Positions 15,021 through 22,679 of a stretch of DNA of 24,714 nt are shown one piece after another. The translations under genes and the position numbers were made by a program. Position 1 is the first letter of the stretch. Every line of letters starts with the position of its first letter. The notes beneath the pieces were generated by a model that was given only the letters and a program-made list of their open reading frames with translations, had not been told where the DNA came from and made no database searches. This stretch comes from CAZJBH01 sp964544485. GTDB taxonomy: Bacteria; Patescibacteriota; Minisyncoccia; Portnoybacterales; UBA2143. The stretch lies in assembly GCA_964544485.1 (NCBI GenBank), contig CAZJBH010000007.1, positions 1 through 24,714 of the forward strand, given 5' to 3'.

Positions 15021-16256
15021 TTAATTAAAACTAAATTTTTTAGCTAATTTAATAACTTGCTGTTTAACTTCTTTGCGAACTTGATTATTTCCTATGTTCC
15101 TTAATAGCTTACCAATTAACAAGCCAACTTGTTGAATATCTTTTTCTTTTAATCCCTTGACTGTAACTGCTGGAACACCTAAGCGAATTCCTGAAGTTTC
15201 CCATTTAGAACGCTGGTCATTCGGCACTAAATTTCGATTAACATAAATATTAGCTGATTCCAACATTTCTTGAGCTTGCTTGCCTGAAAAATCAAATTTA
15301 GTTAAATCCAAAAGTATTAAATGGTTATCCGTTCCCCCAGAAACTAAATCAAATCCCTGTTCTCGCAAGCTTTCAGCCAAAACTCTGGCATTCGCTAAAA
15401 TCTGTTTTTGATATTTATTAAAACTTTTTCTCCCAGCTTCTTTTAAAGCAACTGCTTTGCCGGCAATCTCATTCTGCAAAGGACCGCCTTGCAAGCCCGG
15501 AAAAACTGCCCGATCAATTTTTTTCGCTAAATCCTGCTGATTGGTTAAAATCATTCCTCCGCGAGATCCTCGTAAAGTCTTATGAGTCGTCATAGTGACT
15601 ACATCACAAGCAGGAAAAGGATGCGGATGCAAATCAGCTGCTACTAATCCGGCAATATGAGCAATATCAGCCATTAAATAAGCATTCGCCTGATCAGCAA
15701 TCTTTTTAAATTGATTAAAATCAATCTGGCGCGGATAACTTGAAGCTCCGGCAATAATTAATTTTGGTTTTTCTTGCTTAGCTATTTTTTCAATTTCTTG
15801 ATAATCAATTTGCTGAGTTTTTTCGTTTAATCCATAAAAAACACAGTTATAAATTTGGCCGGATAAATTTACTTCCGAACCATGAGATAAATGTCCGCCC
15901 TGATCAATTTGCATTGATAAAATTTTATCCCCTGGGCTTAATAAAGCCAAATAAACTGCTTGATTAGCTGAAGATCCAGAATGCGGCTGAAGATTAGCAA
16001 ATTCAGCCTTGAATATTTTTTTAGCCCGCTGAATCCCTATTTTTTCAATCTGATCAATATATCGCTGTCCTGAATAATATCTTTTTTCAGGATAACCCTC
16101 GGCATAACGAGCAGATAAAATACTGCCAACCGCTTCTCTGACTGCTAAACTAGCATAATTATCTGAAGCAATTAAATTAAACCCCTCTTGATGACGGGTA
16201 TATTCTTGTTTAATTAATTTTGCTATTTTAGGATCCGTTTTAGCTAATTGGCTCAT
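15021..16256 (-). CDS. glyA: Serine hydroxymethyltransferase
   Basis: 411 residues, normal length. YAEGYPEKRYYSG contains the catalytic Glu, PHSGSSANQAVYLALL binds PLP, DIAHIAGLVAADLHPHPFP holds the PLP ring-binding Asp and His, and TTHKTLRGSRGG contains the Schiff-base Lys. The enzyme converts serine + THF to glycine + methylene-THF, feeding FolD encoded next. Small oddity: the LIASEN signature reads LIASDN (D32). First gene of the operon; only ~10 nt lie between a possible TATGAT -10 box and the ATG. Confidence 0.97.
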   Translation of the reverse strand: MSQLAKTDPKIAKLIKQEYTRHQEGFNLIASDNYASLAVREAVGSILSARYAEGYPEKRYYSGQRYIDQIEKIGIQRAKKIFKAEFANLQPHSGSSANQAVYLALLSPGDKILSMQIDQGGHLSHGSEVNLSGQIYNCVFYGLNEKTQQIDYQEIEKIAKQEKPKLIIAGASSYPRQIDFNQFKKIADQANAYLMADIAHIAGLVAADLHPHPFPACDVVTMTTHKTLRGSRGGMILTNQQDLAKKIDRAVFPGLQGGPLQNEIAGKAVALKEAGRKSFNKYQKQILANARVLAESLREQGFDLVSGGTDNHLILLDLTKFDFSGKQAQEMLESANIYVNRNLVPNDQRSKWETSGIRLGVPAVTVKGLKEKDIQQVGLLIGKLLRNIGNNQVRKEVKQQVIKLAKKFSFN

Positions 16257-16270
16257 AAATTTACAAATTT

Positions 16271-16299
16271 ATCATATCTTAAAATAAAGGAAAAATAAA
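16271..16299 (-). promoter_or_regulatory. Weak candidate promoter of glyA-folD-gatB
   Basis: On the minus strand TATGAT (16271-16276) is a good -10 box; 17 bp upstream TTTATT is a poor -35 and overlaps the T run of the preceding terminator. The start would lie ~8 nt before the ATG. Confidence 0.35.
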
Positions 16300-16328
16300 G
16301 CCCTGTCAGCAATTAAACTAACAGAGCT
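16291..16328 (-). terminator. Terminator after the deaminase/zinc-ribbon region
   Basis: An 11-bp stem (16299-16309 with 16318-16328, two G-U pairs, 8-nt loop) is followed on the minus strand by TTTATTTTT. It comes 13 nt after the stop of the out-of-frame zinc-ribbon ORF and closes the large minus-strand cluster. Confidence 0.82.
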
Positions 16329-16341
16329 CAGTTAAGAATTT

Positions 16342-16494
16342 TCATTTCCGCTTAAAAAACAAAGATGGAGTATCTGTCACCAACTGGCAATTTGCACAAA
16401 CCCAGATTTGATTAGTATCCGGATGTAGTAAAGCAGGATTACCACAGTTATGTAAAAAATTAACTGGCTCTATCCAGCCATGTTCTACATCTGA
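16342..16494 (-). pseudogene. Zinc-ribbon-like open frame, +1 relative to the deaminase (frameshifted extension or small gene)
   Basis: Fifty codons are open between a TAA at 16495 and a TGA at 16342. The frame overlaps the last 11 codons of the deaminase in the +1 frame and then runs on alone. It has no ATG, GTG or TTG upstream of the motif. The translation looks protein-like: EHGWIEPVNFLHNCGNP, then IWVCANCQL, giving H15, C17, C33 and C36 as possible zinc ligands, and a basic end (FFKRK). An intrinsic terminator follows directly. It could be a C-terminal extension of the deaminase reached by +1 frameshifting, a real frameshift mutation or sequencing error, or a gene with a non-standard start. 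Chance is possible but the motif makes it less likely. Confidence 0.5.
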
Positions 16495-17005
16495 TTAAAT
16501 CAATAATTTCCTTAGCTATTGTCTCGTCAAAAATTGTTTTAATAATTAATTCACGGACATCCTGTTCAAAAACTTCTACCTTAACACTCTTTTCATTAAA
16601 CATTTCTTCCGCTAATTCACTTTTATAGGCGTGCATTATGACAACTCTTTTAATTCCTTCATCAACAATTTTTTTAGCACATTCATTGCAAGGATAATTA
16701 GTACAAAACAAAGTTGCTCCGACTAAAGAATCTCTGGTATGAAGAGCTTGTCTAATAGCATTATCTTCCGCATGAATTCCTCGACAAAGTTCATGTCGCA
16801 TCCCTGACGGAATATTTCTATCAGCTCTGATACAACCGATTTCAGCGCAATGTTTTAATCCAGACGGAGCTCCATTATACCCAGTTCCTAAAATTTTATC
16901 ATCCATCACCAAGATGGCACCAACTTTTCTTCTTAAACAAGTTGACCGAGTAAAAGCAAGTGATGTTTTCATCATAAAATATTCATCCCAGCTCGGTCTT
17001 TTCAT
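16460..17005 (-). CDS. dCMP deaminase family protein (ComEB-like)
   Basis: 181 residues. HAEDNAI (H78, E80) and PCNECAKK (C106, C109) form the catalytic zinc site of the cytidine/deoxycytidylate deaminase fold; the N-terminal MKRPSWDEYFMMK...STCLRRKVGAI and GTGYNGAPSG motifs are typical of dCMP deaminase. It converts dCMP to dUMP, the thymidylate precursor. Ribosome site GGAGG lies 5 nt before the ATG. The start overlaps the upstream half-PnuC gene by 23 bp. The C-terminal ~20 residues may not be the native end, because a zinc-ribbon-like frame continues past the stop in the +1 frame. Confidence 0.9.
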   Translation of the reverse strand: MKRPSWDEYFMMKTSLAFTRSTCLRRKVGAILVMDDKILGTGYNGAPSGLKHCAEIGCIRADRNIPSGMRHELCRGIHAEDNAIRQALHTRDSLVGATLFCTNYPCNECAKKIVDEGIKRVVIMHAYKSELAEEMFNEKSVKVEVFEQDVRELIIKTIFDETIAKEIIDLIRCRTWLDRAS

Positions 17006-17216
17006 TTTTACCTCCCCAATTAATCCATCCGTAAATTGCTATTCCTAAAAAAACAACAAATTGAATTAAAATTCCTATCTGTTGAGTTAAAAAACCGAAA
17101 ATAACCCAAAGACTGTTTCCAATAATCCAAGACATAAAACCTAATCTGTTTTTTTGAGCTATTAAATAAGCTCCTAAAATCCCTAAAACCATTGCTGGAT
17201 ATTGCAACCAATCCAT
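16983..17216 (-). CDS. Small three-helix membrane protein, half-PnuC-like
   Basis: 77 residues with three hydrophobic helices (about 4-20, 27-45, 49-67) and a charged cytoplasmic tail (GGKNEKTELG). NSLWVIFGFL and the helix ending IAIYGWINW resemble one repeat of PnuC (nicotinamide mononucleotide transporters, ~200 residues, two 3-helix repeats). A single repeat would have to dimerise, as SemiSWEETs do. AAGGAG lies 7 nt before the ATG. It is translationally linked to the nucleotide-metabolism deaminase by a 23-bp overlap. Substrate unknown; the PnuC relationship is from motif resemblance only. Confidence 0.6.
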   Translation of the reverse strand: MDWLQYPAMVLGILGAYLIAQKNRLGFMSWIIGNSLWVIFGFLTQQIGILIQFVVFLGIAIYGWINWGGKNEKTELG

Positions 17217-17242
17217 AAATTTTCTCCTTTTGTTAAAGAACT

Positions 17243-17266
17243 TAAAAGGAGCAGTCTCCTGCTCCT
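17243..17266 (-). terminator. Partial terminator or attenuator between the 40-residue ORF and the half-PnuC gene
   Basis: An 8-bp stem (AGGAGCAG/CTGCTCCT) capped by a GAGA tetraloop is followed on the minus strand by only four Ts, so termination may be incomplete and let the downstream genes be expressed at lower level. Confidence 0.6.
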
Positions 17267-17274
17267 CTCTTTGG

Positions 17275-17397
17275 TTATTGACGAACTACTGACTGCCCTC
17301 CTTTTCTTAGTTTGCCGATTTTGCATTCACCTGACATTTTCCGCCAAAACCATTTTTTAAATCTTTTCACCCAACTCATCTTCTTCTGCTTTTTCAT
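17275..17397 (-). CDS. Small basic protein, 40 residues, after rplK
   Basis: ATG at 17397 with a GAGGAGG ribosome site 5 nt upstream that overlaps the rplK stop; TAA at 17275. The peptide is very basic and aromatic: the first half (MKKQKKMSW, KRFKKWFWRKM) carries about ten Lys/Arg and four aromatic residues, followed by SGECKIGKLRKGGQSVVRQ. It occupies the place where rplA (L1) normally follows rplK. I do not recognise it as a ribosomal protein. It could bind RNA or a membrane surface. A hairpin follows 8 nt after the stop. The strong ribosome site and cotranscription with ribosomal genes make it likely real. Confidence 0.68.
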   Translation of the reverse strand: MKKQKKMSWVKRFKKWFWRKMSGECKIGKLRKGGQSVVRQ

Positions 17398-17408
17398 AAT
17401 GCCCTCCT

Positions 17409-17831
17409 CTATTTAATTTCAATCCCCATGCTTCTGGCTGTTCCAGCAACTATCTTTTCCGCCTGTTTAATATCATAAGCGTTTAAATCAGGCATTTTCT
17501 TTTCTGCGATTTCTTGAAGCTGCTGCTTAGTTATTTTGCCAGCCTTTTTTTTATGCGGCTCGCCTGAACCCTTCTCTACCCCAGCTGCTTTTCTTAATAA
17601 ATCAGAAGCAGGCGGAGTTTTTAATTTAAAATCAAAAGTCCGGTCTTCATAAACCGTTATTTCCGCCGGAACAATATCACCCTGCATCTCTTTGGTTGCT
17701 TCATTAAATTTAGAGCAAAAATCCTGGATATTTAAGCCATGCTGGCCTAAAGCCGGTCCGATTGGCGGAGCTGGATTTGCTTGTCCAGCTGGTATTTGTA
17801 ATTTGATTATAGTTAATATTTGTTTTGCCAT
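17409..17831 (-). CDS. rplK: 50S ribosomal protein L11
   Basis: 140 residues, standard length. KLQIPAGQANPAPPIGPALGQHGLNI is the conserved N-terminal domain that touches L7/L12-GTPase factors; TPPASDLLRKAAG and the C-terminal AYDIKQAEKIVAGTARSMGI bind the 23S GTPase-associated centre. It follows nusG with a 2-nt gap, as in most bacteria, but rplA, rplJ and rplL do not follow. Confidence 0.97.
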   Translation of the reverse strand: MAKQILTIIKLQIPAGQANPAPPIGPALGQHGLNIQDFCSKFNEATKEMQGDIVPAEITVYEDRTFDFKLKTPPASDLLRKAAGVEKGSGEPHKKKAGKITKQQLQEIAEKKMPDLNAYDIKQAEKIVAGTARSMGIEIK

Positions 17832-17833
17832 AT

Positions 17834-18376
17834 TTATAGTTTCTTAACCTGTAATAAATCTAATTCTATTGGAGTTTCCCGTCCAAAAACAGAAACTAAA
17901 ACTTTAACCTTGCCTCTTTTTTCATCTATCTCAGAAACCTTGCCGTCATAATCTTTAAACGGACCATCAGTAATTTTAACCGCATCTCCGGAAACTAAAT
18001 CAATTTTGAATTTAGGTTCTTCTTCGCCCATTCTTTTTTGCAATGATTGAATTTCTTCAGGAGAAATCGGAGTTGGCACGGTTCCAGCGCCAATAAATCC
18101 GGTTACTCGAGGAGTATTTCTAACCACATACCAAGAATCATCAGTTACAATCATTTCAACTAAAACATATCCCGGATAAACTTTTTCCTCCACAGTATGT
18201 CTTTTTCCGCCTCTGATTTTAACTTTCTTTTCAGTTGGCACTAAAACATTAAAAATTTTATCCTCCATTCCCATAGACTCAATCCGCTGTTTTAAATTCC
18301 TAGCTACAGCTTCTTCATATCCCGCGTAAGTATGAAGCACATACCAATTTTTTCCTTGTTCTACTTGTTTAGGCAT
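17834..18376 (-). CDS. nusG: Transcription termination/antitermination factor NusG
   Basis: 180 residues. The NGN domain opens with KNWYVLHTYAGYE and has KVYPGYVLVEM and VVRNTPRVTGFIG; the C-terminal KOW domain carries ITDGPFKDYDGKVSEID and VFGRETPIELD. It binds RNA polymerase and couples transcription to ribosomes or Rho. It starts 12 nt after secE and ends 2 nt before rplK. Confidence 0.97.
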   Translation of the reverse strand: MPKQVEQGKNWYVLHTYAGYEEAVARNLKQRIESMGMEDKIFNVLVPTEKKVKIRGGKRHTVEEKVYPGYVLVEMIVTDDSWYVVRNTPRVTGFIGAGTVPTPISPEEIQSLQKRMGEEEPKFKIDLVSGDAVKITDGPFKDYDGKVSEIDEKRGKVKVLVSVFGRETPIELDLLQVKKL

Positions 18377-18388
18377 AATTTATTAAAA

Positions 18389-18589
18389 TTAAATAACAAA
18401 AGTGTTTAATAGCCAGCTAAATAAAAAATCTAATCCGCCTAAAAAAGCAGCTACTCCTAAAGTAAATCCAATCACTACCAAAGTATACCGAATAGCTTCT
18501 TTTCTGGTAGGCCAAGTTACCCGCTTTAATTCAGTTCGGACTTCTTTTAAAAAATTTATTCCTTTTTGCGGCAATTGACTTGCTTTCAT
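18389..18589 (-). CDS. secE: Preprotein translocase subunit SecE
   Basis: 66 residues, the short single-span form. The amphipathic EVRTELKRVTWPTRKEA motif precedes one transmembrane helix (about 36-58), as in the SecE core of SecYEG. It heads secE-nusG-rplK and is preceded by a promoter and a small terminator-like hairpin. Confidence 0.95.
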   Translation of the reverse strand: MKASQLPQKGINFLKEVRTELKRVTWPTRKEAIRYTLVVIGFTLGVAAFLGGLDFLFSWLLNTFVI

Positions 18590-18599
18590 TTTTGTATTT

Positions 18600-18618
18600 A
18601 AAAACCCCTGCCAGGGGT
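18600..18618 (-). terminator. Hairpin with T run between gyrB and secE
   Basis: ACCCCT/AGGGGT (6 bp, 3-nt loop) is followed on the minus strand by five Ts. It probably ends the gyrB transcript, but it lies downstream of the predicted secE promoter and 11 nt before the secE ATG. Confidence 0.65.
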
Positions 18619-18634
18619 AATAAGATTTACTCCC

Positions 18635-18663
18635 ATCCTATAACCTAACTAAATTTATGTCAA
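18635..18663 (-). promoter_or_regulatory. Candidate secE-nusG-rplK promoter
   Basis: On the minus strand TTGACA (18658-18663), a 17-bp spacer and TAGGAT (18635-18640). It begins just past the gyrB stop. Confidence 0.6.
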
Positions 18664-18665
18664 GC

Positions 18666-20582
18666 TTAAATATCTAAATTCTGAGCTTTTTTAGCGTGAG
18701 TTTGGATAAATTTCTTGCGCGGAGCTACTTCATCGCCCATTAAAATATCAAAAATTTCATCTGCTTCTTTAGCATCCTCAATATTAACTTGCCTCATAAC
18801 CCGATTTTCCGGATTCATAGTAGTTTCCCAAAGCTGTTCCGGATTCATTTCTCCCAAACCTTTATACCGCTGAAGATCCAATCCTTGATTGCCTAAACTT
18901 TGCACAATTTCTTTTTTATCCGCTTCAGTATAAGCATATTCTATTTGCTTTCCTTTTTTAATCTTATACAAAGGAGGCTGAGCAATATATAAATATCCTT
19001 TTTTAATTACTTCCGGAAAATACCGATAAAACAAAGTCAATAAAAGAGTTCTAATATGAGATCCATCTACATCCGCGTCTAAAGTTAAAATAATTCGATG
19101 ATAACGAACCTTATCAATATCAAACTCCTCGCCAATTGCTGCGCCTAAGGCAATCACAATTGCTTTTACTTCTTTAGAAGCTAAAGCTTTATCTAAGCGC
19201 GCTTTTTCCACATTCAAAATCTTTCCGCGCAAAGGAAGAATCGCCTGAAAATTACGATCCCGCCCAGATTTACAACTGCCTCCGGCTGAATCGCCTTCTA
19301 CGATAAATAATTCTGATTCTTCTGGCTTGCGATTAGAACAATCAGCTAATTTTCCAGGCAAAGCTAATCCTTCTAAAATTCCTTTTCGGATAACTGTTTC
19401 CCGAGCTGCCCGAGCAGCTTGCCTGGCTTTAGCCGCTAAAATAGTTTTTTCTAAAATTGCTTTAGCATCCTGAGGATGTTTTTCTAGATACTCCTCTAAA
19501 GCATCAGCAACTACAGTTTCTACAGCGCTTCTGGCTTCAGTATTCCCTAAACGAGCCTTGGTTTGGCCTTCAAACTGCGGCTCTTTAATTTTCACGCTAA
19601 TGACTGAAGTTAATCCTTCACGCACATCATCGCCGGATAAATTTCCTTCCGAGCTTTTAATAAATCCGTTTTTGCGCGCGTAATCATTCAATCCTCTAGT
19701 TAAAGCAGTTCTAAACCCAGTAATATGCATTCCTCCTTCTCCGGTATAAATATTATTAGCAAACCCCTCTTCTAATCCCTGAATATCATTCACATATTGA
19801 AAAGCCACCTCAACTAAAATATCTTCTTGTTCCCGAGAAACATAAAAAATATTATCATGTTTGGGAGCTTGATCTCGGTTTAAATATTTAACATAAGAAA
19901 TGATTCCGCCTTCAAAATAAAAAGAATAGCTTTTAGGAATTTCTTTGCGCTGATCTTGAATAATAATCTTAACTCCTTTGGTCAAATATGCTTGCTGGCG
20001 CATTCGCTTTAAGATTTTTTTCCACTTAAACCTAATTTCTTTGAAAATTTCTGGATCCGGTTCAAAAGTAATTGTGGTCCCGGTTTGCTTGCAAGTTCCT
20101 TTTTTCCTGGTATTTGCCTTGGCTTTACCTTGAATATATTCTTGAACATACAAACCGCCATCCCGACAAATCTCAGCTTTAGTCCATTTTGATAAAGCAT
20201 TAACTACTGAAACTCCAACTCCATGCAATCCTCCGGAAACTTTATACGAATCTCCGCCAAATTTACCGCCTGCATGCAAAGTACACATAACAGTTTCTAG
20301 AGTTGATTTTTTAGTTTGCGGATGCTTTTCAACCGGAATTCCCCGGCCATTATCATTTACCATTACTTGATTATTCGGAAGAAGCGTTACTTTAATCTCT
20401 GAAGCATAACCAGCAATCGCCTCATCTAAACCATTATCAACTACTTCCCAAATTAAATGATGCAAACCGTCTACTCCGGTAGACCCAATATACATGCCCG
20501 GTCTTTTGCGAACCGGCTCTAATCCTTCTAAAACATAAATATCTTTAGCAGTATAATTATTTTCTTGTTTTTTTGATGTCAT
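18666..20582 (-). CDS. gyrB: DNA gyrase subunit B
   Basis: 638 residues, the short form without the ~170-residue insertion of proteobacterial GyrB. GHKL ATPase motifs: DNGLDEAIAG, NDNGRGIPV, GGLHGVGVSVVNALS. Toprim motifs: EGDSAGG, LPLRGKILNVEKAR and LDADVDGSHIRTLLL. QRYKGLGEMNPEQLW and the end IQTHAKKAQNLDI fit gyrase B. With GyrA (not here) it introduces negative supercoils using ATP. It starts 11 nt after pheT. The alternative, ParE, is less likely from the ending. Confidence 0.95.
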   Translation of the reverse strand: MTSKKQENNYTAKDIYVLEGLEPVRKRPGMYIGSTGVDGLHHLIWEVVDNGLDEAIAGYASEIKVTLLPNNQVMVNDNGRGIPVEKHPQTKKSTLETVMCTLHAGGKFGGDSYKVSGGLHGVGVSVVNALSKWTKAEICRDGGLYVQEYIQGKAKANTRKKGTCKQTGTTITFEPDPEIFKEIRFKWKKILKRMRQQAYLTKGVKIIIQDQRKEIPKSYSFYFEGGIISYVKYLNRDQAPKHDNIFYVSREQEDILVEVAFQYVNDIQGLEEGFANNIYTGEGGMHITGFRTALTRGLNDYARKNGFIKSSEGNLSGDDVREGLTSVISVKIKEPQFEGQTKARLGNTEARSAVETVVADALEEYLEKHPQDAKAILEKTILAAKARQAARAARETVIRKGILEGLALPGKLADCSNRKPEESELFIVEGDSAGGSCKSGRDRNFQAILPLRGKILNVEKARLDKALASKEVKAIVIALGAAIGEEFDIDKVRYHRIILTLDADVDGSHIRTLLLTLFYRYFPEVIKKGYLYIAQPPLYKIKKGKQIEYAYTEADKKEIVQSLGNQGLDLQRYKGLGEMNPEQLWETTMNPENRVMRQVNIEDAKEADEIFDILMGDEVAPRKKFIQTHAKKAQNLDI

Positions 20583-20593
20583 AAATATTTTAA

Positions 20594-22675
20594 TTAACGC
20601 CTAACTTCCCAGTTAGTTTCTTTTTCTAATGCTTGAATTACTTTTTGATGAATTTGATTTACTTCCTGATCAGTTAAAGTATGCTCATCTGATTGATAAA
20701 TGATATGAAAAGCCAAACTTTTCCTGCCATCAGGCAAATTTTCTCCCTGGTACATATCAAATAAATCAATATCCCGAATTAATTTACCGCCAGCAGAATT
20801 AATTAAATTCATTATTTGAACTACTTTAACATCAAAATCAACAATTAAAGCTAAATCCCTGACAATTGCCGGATACTTGGAAGGAGGAGAATATTCTTTT
20901 TGTTCATCAGCTAGCTTAGCTAAACTGCTAAAATCAAGCTCAAAAAAACCTGTTTTAGACTTAATTTCATATTGATTGGCTATTTTAGCATCAAGCTGGC
21001 CAATCCAGCCTAAGATTTGATCGCCTGATTTAATTTGCGCCTGTCTATTTTCATCCAATAACTGCTTAATAAAATTATCTTGATCCTTAATCGCGTCATC
21101 ATACCAAATATCAGTTAAGCCGAGTGTTTTGAATAAGCTATCAAGCGCTCCCTTAAGCTGATAAAACTCATTAGCCTGCTGATTTGATTCACCTAAAGAA
21201 ATTGCTCCGGCTAAAGATTTGAATTCTTTGTCTTGATAAAAAACTTTGCCTGATTCAAATAATTTAATCTGATTAAAAAATTTTTGATTCTGGCTAATGT
21301 TTTTTAATAAATTAATCAACAAGCTCGGACGCAAATAGCTTTGTTCTTGGCTAATTGGATTAGCTAATTGAATCAATTTCTTTTGGCCAAAATCAAACAC
21401 AGAAACATCTTGCTGGGAAATAAAAGAATAATTATATATTTCGCTATACCCATAACCAGCTAAAATGCTTTTTATTTTCTCCTGATAAAAAAGTTCTTGA
21501 TTTATCTCCGGCGGAATTAAATTAGCTGCAGGAAGCTGGCTTGGAATTTTTCCAAAACCATAAATCCGCCCAACTTCTTCAATCAAGTCTTCTTGAGTTT
21601 GAAGATCTTTTCTTTGAGTTGGAACGCTAATTCTTAGCTTAGTTCCTGTTTTAACTGTTTTCAAATCTAATCTTTTTAAAATACTAATTATTTCTTTTTC
21701 AGAGATTGAAATTCCCAATAAATTTCTAAGATAAGCTGGATCTAAACTAATTTGCTTAATATTTGTTTTTTTAGGATAAAAATCAAAATATCCTTTTAAA
21801 ACTTTCCCTTGAGCTAAATCTTGAATTAAATATGCAGCCATATCAATCGCTGTTAAGGTTAAATTAGCATCTAAATCATGTTCAAAACGCCAAGAAGCAT
21901 CAGTAGTTAAACGCAATTCTTGAGAAGCTTGGCGAATTATCTGAGGATTAAAATTAGCTGCTTCTAAAACTATTCGCTGAGTTTGATTATCTATTCCCGG
22001 ACCAGTTCCTCCTTTAATTCCGGCAATACAAACCGGATTTTCTTGATCAGCAATAACTAGAATATTTTCAGTCAAATCATATTTTTCTCCGTCTAAACTA
22101 ACAATTTTCTCTCCTGTTTTAGCCTTGCGAACAATGATTTTCTTAAACTGATTATGCTTATTCTTTAATTTATCATAATCAAAAGCATGCATTGGCTGGC
22201 CAGTCTCTAACATTGCATAATTAACAATATCAACTATATTGCTGATTGGCCGCAAGCCACTAGCTTTAAGCCGGGCTTGAATCCAATCAGGCGAAGAGCC
22301 AACTTTAACATTTTCAATTACTCGAGCAGTATAGCGCGGACAAAGTTTTTTATCCTGAACCTGAACTTCTATTAAATCTTTAACTGATTTAGAATTATCC
22401 GGCTTAATTTTTGTTTTATAATCAGGCAGTTTAAATGGAATTTTTAAAATCGCGCTAATTTCTTTGGCAATCCCCCAATAACTTAAGCAATCATGCGCCC
22501 GATTAGGAGTTACATCAATATCTAAAACAGCATCGTTTAATGTTTGATGTTTGGCGCCTGATGTTTGAATAAGTTCTGTTTCAAAAACATGCTGGGTTAA
22601 TAAATCAGCCAGTTTTTCCGGCTCGGGCAATTTTTTATTAAAAAAAGATTCTAGCCAATTATATGATACCTTCAT
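20594..22675 (-). CDS. pheT: Phenylalanyl-tRNA synthetase beta subunit, lacking the OB-fold tRNA-binding domain
   Basis: 693 residues against ~795 in E. coli. The N-terminal MKVSYNWLESFF is normal, but the text goes almost straight from QHVFETELIQ to LDIDVTPNRAHDCLS, so the ~100-residue EMAP/OB tRNA-binding domain (B2, G-V-V-V-G-x-V segment) is absent. B1/B5 domains, the B3/B4 editing region (PRYTARVI...PISNIVDIVNY, GQPMHAFDYDKL) and the C-terminal ferredoxin-fold anticodon-binding domain (SLAFHIIYQSDEHTLTDQEV) are present. Pairs with PheS to charge tRNA-Phe; 4-nt gap from pheS. Confidence 0.96.
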   Translation of the reverse strand: MKVSYNWLESFFNKKLPEPEKLADLLTQHVFETELIQTSGAKHQTLNDAVLDIDVTPNRAHDCLSYWGIAKEISAILKIPFKLPDYKTKIKPDNSKSVKDLIEVQVQDKKLCPRYTARVIENVKVGSSPDWIQARLKASGLRPISNIVDIVNYAMLETGQPMHAFDYDKLKNKHNQFKKIIVRKAKTGEKIVSLDGEKYDLTENILVIADQENPVCIAGIKGGTGPGIDNQTQRIVLEAANFNPQIIRQASQELRLTTDASWRFEHDLDANLTLTAIDMAAYLIQDLAQGKVLKGYFDFYPKKTNIKQISLDPAYLRNLLGISISEKEIISILKRLDLKTVKTGTKLRISVPTQRKDLQTQEDLIEEVGRIYGFGKIPSQLPAANLIPPEINQELFYQEKIKSILAGYGYSEIYNYSFISQQDVSVFDFGQKKLIQLANPISQEQSYLRPSLLINLLKNISQNQKFFNQIKLFESGKVFYQDKEFKSLAGAISLGESNQQANEFYQLKGALDSLFKTLGLTDIWYDDAIKDQDNFIKQLLDENRQAQIKSGDQILGWIGQLDAKIANQYEIKSKTGFFELDFSSLAKLADEQKEYSPPSKYPAIVRDLALIVDFDVKVVQIMNLINSAGGKLIRDIDLFDMYQGENLPDGRKSLAFHIIYQSDEHTLTDQEVNQIHQKVIQALEKETNWEVRR

Positions 22676-22679
22676 AAAA

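Noticed and set aside
15021..16256. Possible loss of a catalytic residue in SHMT (LIASDN instead of LIASEN)
   Set aside because: The catalytic Glu is in the YAEGYP motif and is present; E to D in the other motif is conservative.
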